Source of the DNA: Cocos nucifera
Taxonomy: Eukaryota > Streptophyta > Magnoliopsida > Arecales > Arecaceae
Direction of reading: 5' to 3'
Assembly (NCBI GenBank): GCA_006176705.1
Contig: QRFJ01005788.1
Location: forward strand, 1-64,000
Length of the DNA: 64,000 nt
Below the pieces are notes generated by a model that was not told the origin of the DNA, made no database searches, and saw only the letters and a program-made list of their open reading frames with translations. Below, piece by piece: positions 45,957-56,591 of the stretch (position 1 is the first letter of the stretch; every line of letters starts with the position of its first letter). A program made the translations under genes and the position numbers.

Positions 45957-47613
45957 ATCTCCACCTTGGTGCCCCAAGCCTTGACAAACCCTGCATGAAT
46001 CATCTGCACCATCCTGCTGCCTCTAAAGCGGATACCATCCCCTCGAAGCCACCTTCCACCGAAGCTGCAACACTGATTTATACTCCACAGCTCCCGAAAC
46101 TCATGCTCCACCGCACTCCTTGGCTTCGAACTAATTCCTCCTACTCTGACCCTATGGCTACAATACCAACCTATACTCCGCAGCACACCCAGACAGCTCA
46201 TTGTGCAAACTCTAACGCCTCTGTCAATTCTCTTCAGGTACTGTGCATCCTTGGAGACCCTTGGGATGACCGTCTCCACAGCTAAAGTCTTGGCTTGCTT
46301 CTCTATACCATTCTAGATTGCAGGATCCCTTCTGCTTAGTAGCTGCATCACCTTCCCTGGACTTTCCTGGAGAACCTATAGCATTCTTGCACTAGCACAT
46401 GTTGTACAATCTAATATGATCTCCTTAAAACTATGCCTATCCACCTATACGTGCCGCTCCACCTAGAACTATGCATCACCAACGTTGGTGCTAGAATATC
46501 GATCCTCCTACACCCCTCCGCTCTGAATTCATGCCAAATTTTCTCTTCACCTATGAAGCCACCACTCTAGAGCTCCACATGTGAAACCACCTCTCTGGAG
46601 CTCCACCTATGAAGCCACCACTTTGAAGCTCCACCTGATCCTGAAGTCTATCTAATGCCATAGAAGAATCTGACTCTATCATCGAGTCACCCAAGGCCAA
46701 CAATCCAATGCTGTACTATTAGGTCTACCGCTGCACCTCAATCACCATTGATGCTCCTTCAGACCCTTCGCACTTCGTGGATCCCTCTGAAGCCATCTTG
46801 TGGGAACCTCCAAAATATATAGGAGCTCATCCAACTCCTCTGAATCCAGTGACTGAATCCTAAAAAATTCCATCCTAGCACTTCTCCTCTTCTACCTTTG
46901 CACCATCACTTCAGTTGCGCCCAGAGGAACTACAGCTCAAACCCTGTCCTGGGCTCAGACCCATCTATCTCATCTCAAGGGTCCTAAGACTCCCTGGTTC
47001 TCCTTGAAACCTGCTCCCGATCTTCCTGAGATGTCTCCTGACACTCTCTACTGAGATTCCTCCCTCGACTGCTGCACCATCAAGCCTCTCTCAATCCCGT
47101 GCCTCCAGAAAAGCGCTACTACAGTACTCCAGCACTTCCTGCCTCACCTCGACATCGCCTCCTCAGATATTTAGATCCACTCTTGCTGTATATAAACCAT
47201 CCTCCACTGAACCGTGACTCTCCCTGGTGCTCCTATAGAAGACAGCTGATCCAAGATAGTCTCGGCTGCTTGAGACCTCCTGGCTCTCCCTAAGATCTGT
47301 TCTAGATCTCTTTGAGATGCCTCCTAATACTCTCTACTGAGATACCCTCCTTGGCTGCTATACCATCGAGCCTCTCTCAACTCCTGTGCCTTCAGGATAG
47401 TGCTACTGCAACACTCCAATGCTTCCTACCTGATCTCTGTGCCGTTCTATAGTCGTCCAGTCTTAACTTGCTGGACCTCCATGAATCATCTATCTCCATC
47501 ATCTACAAGGCTCCAATCGGTCACACCACTGAATACACCCTAGCTACTTTCCCAACCTTCCATCAAACTGAATAGTTACTTCTTCAGCTCCACTTAGACC
47601 TTGAGCTCTTGAG
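45957..47613 (-). other. Internal or 3' region of copia F, no readable domain
   Basis: On the minus strand this precedes the F LTR and its polypurine tract, so it should be the 3' internal part of F. It is CT-rich on the plus strand. Frames at 45794-46285 (+), 45926-46279 (-) and 47099-47293 (+) show no retroelement motif that I recognise. A triple repeat of about 36 bp with GAGCTCCAC words lies near 46555-46640. Confidence 0.4.
46992..47450. repeat. Tandem duplication, period about 286 bp
   Basis: A segment from 46992 (CCCTGGTTCTCC, then CACTCTCTACTGAGAT, GCACCATCAAGCCTCTCTCA, CTACAGTACTCCAGCACTTCC) recurs from about 47279 with matching words (CCTGGCTCTCCC, TACTCTCTACTGAGATA, ACCATCGAGCCTCTCTCAA, CTGCAACACTCCAATGCTTCC). 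The copies are clearly diverged. Confidence 0.65.
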
Positions 47614-47799
47614 TGATGTTGACCCCATGATTAATTTTGATGATTACCAAACTTCGAGTATTTGAGTATTTAACCATGTGTTTCATGAGTGGATGTAGGT
47701 CTTTTTAGGTACTTAAATTAAAGAATTAATGCAAGAAAAGATCTACACAAAATCACCAAGTCAGGGGCTTCATGAAAAAAAAGAATTTGAGTTTCTGAT

Positions 47800-48120
47800 T
47801 TGAAGGTGTCAATCCCTATCCTGAAATGAGGCAAAAATTTTAAGTTTTTAAAGTTCAGGAAGTCAAAGTGTCGATCCCAAAAGCAAAGGTGTCAACCCCA
47901 GGCTTTTGGCATGCTCTAGCATAGACTGACATGTAGAGGGAAGGACTCTAGGAATGACCGTTGTGCTAGAGGACGATCCCAAGATCGACCTCTATTGCAC
48001 AGAATAAAAGATAGAGAGCAAAAATTCTTTGGATCCTAAGAGGTGTCGACACCTGAAGAAAAAGTGTCAAAACCTGAAGAAAAAGTGTTGACACCTGAAG
48101 GAAAGGTGTCGACCCCAATA
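47800..48120 (+). repeat. Cluster of GTGTCGACACC-like words in the G LTR
   Basis: About seven copies near 47805, 47868, 47885, 48041, 48063, 48085 and 48104, of the form AAGGTGTCGACCCC or the palindrome GGTGTCGACACC. Sirevirus noncoding regions are known for repeated palindromic words. A second cluster lies upstream of the env-like frame (61538-61690). Confidence 0.75.
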
Positions 48121-48234
48121 TCGGAATAGGCTGCAATGGCTAGTTTTCTGTACTTTTCTAACAGACCATTCTCCACTCCAATGGCTAGTCCAAACTTGCT
48201 AACGACCAAATCTCACTCAATAGTCACTCCCAAG

Positions 48235-48242
48235 TATAAAAA
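48235..48242 (+). promoter_or_regulatory. Probable TATA box in the G LTR
   Basis: TATAAAAA about 110 bases after the word cluster and some 830 bases before the LTR end. Now separated from the gag of G by the 10 kb D insertion. Inferred. Confidence 0.5.
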
Positions 48243-49071
48243 TAGTGAGAAAAACATTTTAGATTAAGAGATTAAGGATTAAAGAAAGAAAACTATTTAT
48301 GGAAAGAAAGTTACATTTAATATCCAAAAAAATAAGAGAAAAGAAAGAGACTGGAGCTTTAAATTCAGAGAACATTCAAGAGTCATCTTCCACAACACAT
48401 CTAGCAGGTCTCTCAGCATCATTTGAAGAGAAGAGAAGCTACCAAAGAACACGTATTCAACATCTTCTCTGCACATCAAAAGAGTTCAATTTTGCTATTA
48501 GTTTTGAGCTGAATTTTTATAGTTGTATTTTTTATATCTTTATAAGTTTCTTTAGGAGGAAAGAAACTTGGAGTGTAGGCTAGTCCAAGTCGAAAATTAA
48601 AAAGTGTATAGATTTTGATTGGTGAGCCTAGAAAATCAATCGGCTTGATAGTGATCCCAAAAAACTATCAGTGTAGGATTATAGTTGGTGAGCCCAATAA
48701 AATCAACTGAGTTTATTTGTGATCTCAAGTTAAAACAAACACACTGTAATCTAGAATGATAGTAAAATTTTTAAGAAGACCTTGGAGAGTGGACGTACAT
48801 GCTGGGTTATACCAAACCACTATAAAATCTTTGTGCATTTATATTGTACCTTCTTCTTTATAGCTTTAATTATCTTGCATTCTTTAAATTACTAATTACT
48901 TACAAATTTAGATTAACTCTTGCTTAAGTTCATTTATGCTTGATTCCATTGTATAAACTAGTTAATTTTATTAAATTGAATTAAGTTAAGTACATACTTG
49001 TGTAGAGTTAAATTTTGCCAAAAATTTTATAAACCTAATTCACCCCCCCTCTTGGGTTGCTATCTCTGGAC

Positions 49072-51553
49072 TGATATGAATGATGTACAGGGCGGAAGCA
49101 CGAATTTCAAAGCAAAAACATGAAATCAAATAAATCAAATCCGAACCCTAGGACCATCTTATTAGCAATTAAATCATATAACATATATTTGTAATATAAA
49201 AGAAAGTATTAGAACATACCTCTTATCGCTTAACCCTACATTATCCCTAATAGTCGACAGCAGTCCGTCAGGAGTTCCACCAGGTGCCCACGTGTTCACC
49301 CTCCAATGTTGATCCACATAGAGACTTGATCAAGACACCAGCACCTCTGATTTATATAATTAAAATTCTAATAATAAGAACTTTAACTAAATGGGCAAGA
49401 CCTTCCTTATCCTTTATGTCACCTTCTTTGCCTCTCCTTACCTCTCTTTCTTTTTTCTTATTTTTTTTAATTTTTCTATCTAATCTCTTTATCTTAAAAT
49501 GACTTCTTATCCTTATAAGGACAAGGTCTGAACAAGAGAATGGAAAAAAAAAATGGACAATAAAAAATACTTGTAAGAAAGAAAGATAAATTTTCACTCC
49601 TCCAGACTCTTGGTGCGCACCCCTATTTATAATGTACATAGGGGTGCCATCTTAATTTCTCACATCCTTTCCTCATCAACATCTCATGCCCCATCATCGT
49701 ATCTCACACCCATCTGAATTTTGCACCATTTAAAATTACGTAGACTTGGTCCAAGAGGTGTCTTAAAATAGGACTCTTCGGACTAATTCTACATAGTTTT
49801 TCTACGAAGAGTCGCGATGCATAAATATATGGCGCCATAATTCAAGGGCTTGGATCAGATTAGATGGCCATCTAATAGCCCTTAATGGGATGCCCATTCA
49901 GCAAGAAGGCATGGAGATGAACTTTGAATAGTCAAAGTCCCAAGGGACTTTGACTTGGTCCAAGAGGCGTCAAGGATGAGAGGGCGGCAAGGAGTCTTGT
50001 GTGGTAAGTATTCCTAGGCGACAAAAAGTCCCTTCTCAAAATAATAACGGAGTATTTCATCTGCAGAAGGACTCTTCTGCGCCCCATATCTGATGTCCAT
50101 GCCTATTTAAAAAATTTGCGCAACATAACAAATGAAAAAAGTCAAAGAAGGTAGGCGCCAACTAATTCCATACGCCAAAAATTCTTTGCACATGAAAAAC
50201 TTCCCATGCGCAAGAGAGAGACTCTTTGGCGCATGAGATTCAGGTATGTGGCACCCAAACTGAAGCCCAATCAGTCTAGATTAATTCAATTCAAGACCAA
50301 ATCCTATTTGGCTCAAATCGGACATTAATTAGCCCAAATCGAAAGACGATACGAATCCAATTCGAATTCAGGTGCTAGGGTTTGCTACATGTGCTACCAT
50401 GTTCATCTTGCAAACATGGTATAATCCAATTAGATCCTTAATCAATTCTCTTTATGTGTGATCCATTGGATTTCACATCTAACCGTAAGTTTGGGTGTGA
50501 TTTGACCTAATCTGGTTAGAACTCAACCAAACTGATTTAGGTCAAAACTAGCCAACCCAATTTGACTTAATTTAGAACACTTTCTAATTTAATGATCAAA
50601 TTAAAATTTTAATTTTGATCGAATCCATAAGACATGATTGACGTCTAGCAATGTATCATGACTTTTCGAAAGATATGAAATTTTGATGAAAATACCAAAA
50701 ATATCCTTCAGTGAAAATTACCATGCAACTAGATCCTTCGATCTCTCTGCATCCTAAATATGACTGTGAGTATGGAAATATGTCAACCCCAATATCATAT
50801 TCATTTCTCTTTCAATCTTATGATGATGATTCATTTAATGAAACATTAAAAACCATTTCTAATTTTCATCATATTTTGATCAAAGTCTTCCTGAATCATC
50901 ATTTGTTTGAAGCAGGTAGGATGCTATTTCCTCTTACTAGGAGTGATCGATTCCATGTTAACCTACTCACAACCTTCATATATATAATCTACCATATCCA
51001 GATCATCCCGTACATAACTGAGTCATGAATGAGTATGAACCAAAATATGGATTTATATATATAAGATTCTATAGTAGTTTCAGGTCAAAGGATTACATGC
51101 ACAAATTCCACTATGAGAACTATCTATTGACATGTAGATAATACTCCATTAGATATTATCGATTTGGATCGATTCAGTGAACTCATTCTCTAATGAGCAC
51201 CCACATTCTTGTATTAGTGTCATACACAAGTTTTTGTAAGATCAATCACCCTCTCAATCGAGCATACAAAGAATGTGCTAGTCTTACTAGAAAATATTGA
51301 TCCCTAACTCAATATCCCATCGACTAGGAATATTTAAATTAGGGTTTTAAGATTTTAGGTCTCATTGGTATGATCTCATCATAATCCTAAAACTATAGTC
51401 CTAATTTATGGGGTTCATCATAATCTTAAATAAATAATAAGATATTGCATATGATGAAATAAATACCTTTATTAAAAAAATATCATTACATGAGTTTGAA
51501 AGAGAAAAAAAAATAGCCCAAAAATTGATTGGCTTGAGGGCATATTCCTTTCA
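49072..51553 (-). repeat. 3' LTR of D (2482 bp)
   Basis: Minus strand starts TGAAAGGAATATGCCC at 51553 and ends CATTCATATCA at 49072. The probable TATA (CATTATAAATAG on the minus strand) lies at 49622-49633. The 105-codon frame at 50711-51028 recurs in the other LTR at 58219-58536 because the LTRs are copies; no domain is visible. Confidence 0.93.
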
Positions 51554-51567
51554 ATCTCCCACTTGCA
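51554..51567 (-). other. Polypurine tract of D
   Basis: The minus strand reads TGCAAGTGGGAGAT between the pol stop and the LTR, the usual priming site for plus-strand synthesis. Confidence 0.85.
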
Positions 51568-53130
51568 CTAAAGCCAATTGTCCTTATATTTTAATCCCAT
51601 ACAATCAAGGTGGCGATCAAATAGTTGCAGTGGTAAAGTCTTAGTAAATGGGTCTGCTATGTTGTTCTTCATATCAACTCATTCTATGACTACATCTTAT
51701 CTTTCAATAATTTCACGAATGAGATGGAAGCATCTCAGAATGTGTTTGGATTTATGATGAAACCTTGGTTCCTTTGCTTGAGCAACAGCTTCAGTATTAT
51801 CATGGTAAAGTGGTACTGGATTCTTAATTTCAGGAATAACACCTAATTCAGTGATGAACTTCTTCATCCAGATAGCTTCCTTGGCGGCTTCATTTACAAC
51901 TATGTATTCTGCTTCAGTGGTTGAGTCAGCTATAGTTGGCTGCTTAGTACTCTTCCAACTTACTGCTCCACCATTCAGAGTAAAGACATACCCTAAAATG
52001 GATTTGCTATCATCTGGGTCTGCTTGAAAATTAGAGTCAGAATATGCTTCTAATTTAAGATCAGAACCACCATATACTAGAAAAATATCTTTAGTCCTTC
52101 TCAAGTACTTAAGAATATTTTTCACAGCTTTCCAATGATCCTTTCCTAGATTAGCTTGAAATCTACTAGCAATGCCTAAAGCATAAGCAACATCAGGCCT
52201 TGTACATAACATGGCATACATTATTGATCCAATAGCCAAAGCATAAGGAATAGAACTCATTCTATTTCTCTCTTCAGGTGTCTTTGGAGACATCTTTTTA
52301 GAGAGATGTATGTCTTGACTCATGGGTAAGTAACCTCCTTTACTTCCATCCATACTGAATCTTTTTAGTATTAAGTCAATGTACCTAGATTGGGACAAGC
52401 CTAGCATCCTCTTCGATCTATCTCTATAGATCTTTATTTCTAGTATATAGGATGCTTCTCCCAAATCTTTCATGAAAAACTTATTTGATAGCCATAATTT
52501 GACTGATTGTAACACTAGAATATCATTCCCAATGAGGAGTATGTCATCTACATACAGAACCAAGAAGACTATGGTTTTTCAACTAGTTTTCTTGTACACA
52601 CATGGTTCATCCACATTCTTGATAAAACCAAACTTTTTTACTATTTCATCAAAATGAATGTTCCAACTCCTTGATGCTTGCTTTAATCCATAAATGGATT
52701 TCTTAAGCTTGGATACCTAATTTGGTCTCTCATTTGACTCAAATCCCTTTAGCTGTGACATATAGACCTCCTCCTCAAGGAAACCATTAAGGAAGGTAGT
52801 CTTTACATCCATTTGCCATATTTCATAGTCGTGGTATGCTGCTATGGCAAGCATAATCCGAATAGATTTGAGCATGGCAATAGGTAAAAATGTTTCATCA
52901 TAATCAATCCCCTATTTTTGCTTAAAACCCTTAGCTACCAATCTAGCTTTATAGGTTTCAATTTGACCATCAGCTCCAATCTTTTTCTTAAAAATCCATT
53001 TGCATCCAATAGAGTTTATATCCTCTAGTGCATCCACCAAAGTCCATACTTTGTTGGTGTGCATGAATTCCATTTCGGATTGCATGGTAGCCAGACATTT
53101 GTAAGAGTCCTTACTTTTGATTGCTTTCAT
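51568..53130 (-). pseudogene. pol: Copia D reverse transcriptase and RNase H
   Basis: RT starts in the stretch 53130-52912 (KSKDSYKCLATMQSEMEFMH, CKWIFKKKIGADGQIETYKA) and, after a stop, continues with EIWQMDVKTTFLNGFLEEEV and SIYGLKQASRSWN. From 52563 a 288-codon frame runs from the intact YVDDILLIG through GSIMYAMLCTRPDVAYALG into RNase H (LEAYSDSNFQADPDD, TTEAEYIVVNEAAKE, LYHDNTEAVAQAKEP). After a stop, pol closes with KYKDNWL and a stop at 51568-51570. Only a handful of stops mark it as dead. Confidence 0.9.
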
Positions 53131-54689
53131 ATAAGTCAGAGATTCATCATTCTCAATGACTTGGACTTCATTGTTCTCAATAATGAACCCATATCTTACA
53201 GGTGTATTTCATACTCTTTTAGACCTATGGATAGGAGTTATGTGTTCTGGTTCTTTTATGTAATTATTTGGTTGAGAAATTTCTATTTATTTTTCTTGAA
53301 CTTCACTAAGTTCAATATTTCTGCCACTACCCTTTTCTCGAATAAATTCTTTTTTTCGTGAAAGTGGCATGCCTACTTACAAATACCTTTTGTTCAGTAG
53401 GATGGTAGAATAAATATCCTATACTATTTCTAGGATATCCTATAAATAGACATCTATCTGATCTAGCATCAAGTTTATGTCCAAAATTTTTTTTGACATA
53501 TGCTGGACAACCCCATATCTTAAGATACTTAAGATTAGGTTTCTTACTTCTCCATATGTCATATAGAGTACTAGATACAAAATTTAGAAGATACTCTATT
53601 CAAGATGTAAATTGCAGTCTCCAGGGCATGATCCTAGAAGAAAATAGGTAATTCAGTGAAGCACATTATGGACCGTACCATATCTAATAAGGTATGATTT
53701 TTTCTTTCGACTACACCATTTAATTGTGGTGTATAAGGAGGTATCCATTCAGAGAGAATTTCTTTAACTTTAAGATAGTCTAGAAACTCACTAGATAAGT
53801 ATTCTCCTCCTCAATCAGATCAAAGGATTTTTATACATTGTCTAGTTTATTTTTCGACCATACTTTGATACTCTTTAAATTTATCAAAGGCTTCTGATTT
53901 GTGTTTCATAAGATACACATATCCAAACCTAGATAAATCATCAGTGAATGTTATAAAATAAGAGTATCCTCCTCTGGCTTGAGTTGTCATAGGACCACAT
54001 ACATCAGTATGTACAAGTCCTAATAACTCATTTGTCCTTTCTCCATGTCCACTAAATGGAATCTTGGTCATTTTACCCATGAGGCATGATTCACAAGTTC
54101 CCAATGATTCATAATCAAAAGGATCAAAGAACTTTTCTTTGTATAACTTGTTAATCCTAGCCTCACTAATATGACCTAATCGATAATGCCAAAGTAAAGT
54201 ATTATTTATGTCTTCTCTCTTACGTTTTCCATTTTCATCAATATAAAATATATTATCATCCAAACATAGAGTTAACAAACCATTGCTAAATATGCCAAAA
54301 TAAATATTTTCATTAGAATATTTGATCGAGCAACCTTCGCTCGTTACATTAAGACTATAACCTTGTTTTAATAACAAGGATATAGATATAATATTTCTAA
54401 TGATCTTAGGCATATAATAATAATTTATAAGCTCTAAAATTTTTTCATAAGGTAACTTCAATATATTTATCCCTATAGCTTCTGCTTGGATAGACTCTCC
54501 TTCAGTGCCACAGAGCTTGAAGTCATCTTTCTTCAAACTCTTAATTTTTTGCAGCCCCTGTAAAGATTTGCAGATATGAAAACCACAGCCGGTATCTAAT
54601 ACCCAAGAATTTGAAATAGAAGAATTTAATGATAATATAGTATGTATCTCATATGTACCTTTTGATACATTATTTGCATCAGACTTCAT
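53131..54689 (-). pseudogene. pol: Copia D protease and integrase
   Basis: 54689-53847 is open for 280 codons. The protease site is SWVLDTGCGFHICKSL with D-T-G intact, and YMPKIIRNIISISLLLKQGY closes that domain. The pre-integrase zinc motif is LLWHYRLGHI and TCESCLMGK. The integrase core begins with LLGLVHTDVCGPM. Past a stop the core continues in broken frames, with an intact VVERKNHTLLDM segment around 53710 and CLFIGYPRNSIGYLFYHP later. Stops accumulate between 53400 and 53150. Confidence 0.88.
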
Positions 54690-55472
54690 GGTTGTAAGGT
54701 AAGCCTTGCAATTCCTCTTCCAATGATCTATTTTGCCACATGAAAACAGATCGTCTGTCCGGAGACCTTCTTCCCTTTTTCTTCTTATTTATACCACCTT
54801 TAGGGTTCAACCCTCTCTTTGAACCCTTTTTGCCTGCCTTCTTCTTGGAGATCCCATCCATAAGAAGAAGAGGAGCCTTATCCTTCTTGATATAGCTTTC
54901 TGCTGTCTTAAGTATATTTAACAGCTCAAGCAAGAAAGAATTCAATTTGTTCATATGATAGTTCATGACAAACTGAGAAAATGATTCTAGAAGTGATTAT
55001 AGGATCAAATCCTGACTTAACTCTCCATCCATAACAAAATCTAATTGACTTAATCGAATGATTAGGTCAATTACCATCAAAACATGATTTTGTACGGATG
55101 TTCCTTCTTGCATGAAATAATTGCTTAGATATCTCATATCTAACAGTCCTACTATGCTCTCTATAAAACTCTTTTAGATTGAGCAATATGGATTGAGTGT
55201 CCATGCCATCATGCTGCCTCAGTAATTCATTATTCATAGAGGCAAGTATGATGCATTTGACAGTAAGGAAATCATTTTGCCACATCTTGTATGTGGACTT
55301 ATCTTCATCCATGGCATCATTTCCTAATGGCTTAGGATCAGGGGCATCAAGAATATAGGAGAGTTTTTTTTGACTGAGTACTATTTTTAGGTTTTGTCAA
55401 CCAGTCAACATAATTTTGACTAGTCAATTTATTTGAATCCAAAATTGAACGCAATGAAAGTGAAGAAGCCAT
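54679..55472 (-). pseudogene. gag: Copia D gag
   Basis: ATG 55472 (MASSLSLRSILDSNKLTSQN) is the expected start, followed by a stop some 40 codons on. 55312-55067 continues the core (MWQNDFLTVKCIILASMNNE, REHSRTVRYEISKQLFHAR), and 54966-54679 gives NYHMNKLNSFLLELLNILKT and a Lys-rich tail. The zinc knuckle near 54690-54735 straddles frames: SCGKIDHWKRNC reads in the frame that enters the protease, and its first Cys lies one base out of frame. Confidence 0.85.
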
Positions 55473-56034
55473 TTAATCTACATAATAAAGAACAATATAT
55501 AAGCAAACAACTCATGATGACAAACATAATTGAATTAGGACTTTAATTTAATTATGACTTGCACTATTTAATCAAAAAATCATATCCCTCTTATTGATTT
55601 TCTTGGTGAGAATAAGACCCTAATTTCCTATAAAAGGTCTTGTGGTTGCACAACAAACCTGCTATAAGTTCAAAGATAGGAAACTCTTTCCAATTGCATT
55701 TTATGCAACTCTCAAAAAACTTTTATCTCTAAAACATTAATAGCCTTGTGTTAGTACAACATGCTTTAATGTTTTAGTTTAAATAGAACCATTCATTTAT
55801 ATACAGTCAAAATGAAATATAACTACTTTTGTGGTTACACAACAAAGCAATATATTCAAAATGCTATAAGCATCTCAATGCACTAGATTAATATTACATC
55901 ATTCTCCATGATAGATTTTATGGTTATACAACAAAACTAATATGGCTCTAGATATAATAAGAATCTAGTATGAAGGAAGGTCTTAATGTAATAAATATAA
56001 TACTAAGCATTTCAATCTAAAATTAAATTAATCG

Positions 56035-56185
56035 AATCGACCAGATAAGTGGGAGAGAAGTGGGAGTCCCCCCATTGCTTTCCTTAGACACCAATAAATT
56101 GGCCAGGTCAGACAACAGAACCAATTAAAAAACCATGTTCTCTTTACCAATCATGAATCATTTATCCTACACACCGATTGATCAG
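56035..56185 (-). other. Leader module 1, copy in copia D
   Basis: Minus strand: TTAATTGGTT, GACCTGGCCAA, TTGGTGTCTAAGG, GGGGGGACTCCCACT, matching 43490-43660 in the Athila leader with the same orientation relative to gag. Confidence 0.65.
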
Positions 56186-56316
56186 TTAGACATCCCGATT
56201 GATATAGCTATAAATTAATTACACTACAACTTAATATAATTTTAAAGAGGGATTTAAAAGGTGTTGATGCACATTCTGAATTGAATCAAACTAAATGCCT
56301 AATAGCATAAATTATG

Positions 56317-56319
<3 letters not shown>

Positions 56320-56366
<47 letters not shown>
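56320..56366. repeat. (TA)n microsatellite
   Basis: An uninterrupted AT dinucleotide run of about 47 bases inside the D leader. Probably variable in length between individuals. Confidence 0.95.
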
Positions 56367-56369
<3 letters not shown>

Positions 56370-56379
56370 CATGTATAAT

Positions 56380-56439
56380 TATTCTAGGACAACCATCATT
56401 ACATAGTGAATACTTTTCCACTATGTTAGGGCAACCTTT
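56380..56439 (-). other. Leader module 2, copy in copia D
   Basis: Minus strand: AAGGTTGCCCTAACATAGTG and GGTTGTCCTAGAATA, matching 43289-43340. It lies between module 1 and the primer site, the reverse of the order in Athila, and directly beside the (TA)n run. Confidence 0.65.
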
Positions 56440-56578
56440 ACAGAATAATCTATACATCATAATCTCATCATGATAAATAAAAAAATATGATCTCATCATA
56501 TAAATAACATGCAAATAAAAATATATCATACTTTTCTTTTATAAGCAAAGCACTATATGATTTAACCTAATAAAGCTT

Positions 56579-56591
56579 ACTCTGATACCAT
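56579..56591 (-). other. Primer binding site of D (initiator-Met tRNA type)
   Basis: The minus strand reads ATGGTATCAGAGT directly after the 5' LTR, the standard plant copia primer site with one change. Confidence 0.88.

Larger units (their letters stand above)
47617..49071 (+). repeat. 5' LTR of element G (about 1.46 kb)
   Basis: The start is placed at TGTTGACCCCATGATTAA; a start at 47614 (TGATGTTGACC) is equally possible. The end is the last bases before D's insertion, TCTCTGGAC, with the closing A now at 59069. It contains a cluster of GTGTCGACACC-like words and a TATA motif. Frames at 48297-48583 are not genes. Confidence 0.7.
55473..56578 (-). other. Untranslated leader of D
   Basis: About 1.1 kb between primer site and gag. 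It contains a (TA)n microsatellite at 56320-56366 and two modules shared with the Athila leader. The 76-codon frame at 56299-56529 translates the microsatellite and is not a gene. Confidence 0.75.

Noticed and set aside
45794..46285. 163-codon plus-strand frame with an overlapping 117-codon minus-strand frame
   Set aside because: The frames span the F LTR border and CT-rich flank, have a proline/serine/threonine bias from base composition and carry no known motif. I could not support either as a gene.
50711..51028. 105-codon frame seen twice (also 58219-58536)
   Set aside because: The repetition comes from the D LTR pair. It lies in noncoding LTR and has no recognisable domain, so its apparent conservation is duplication and not selection.
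56299..56529. 76-codon minus-strand frame ending in an Ile-Tyr repeat
   Set aside because: It translates the (TA)n microsatellite in the D leader.
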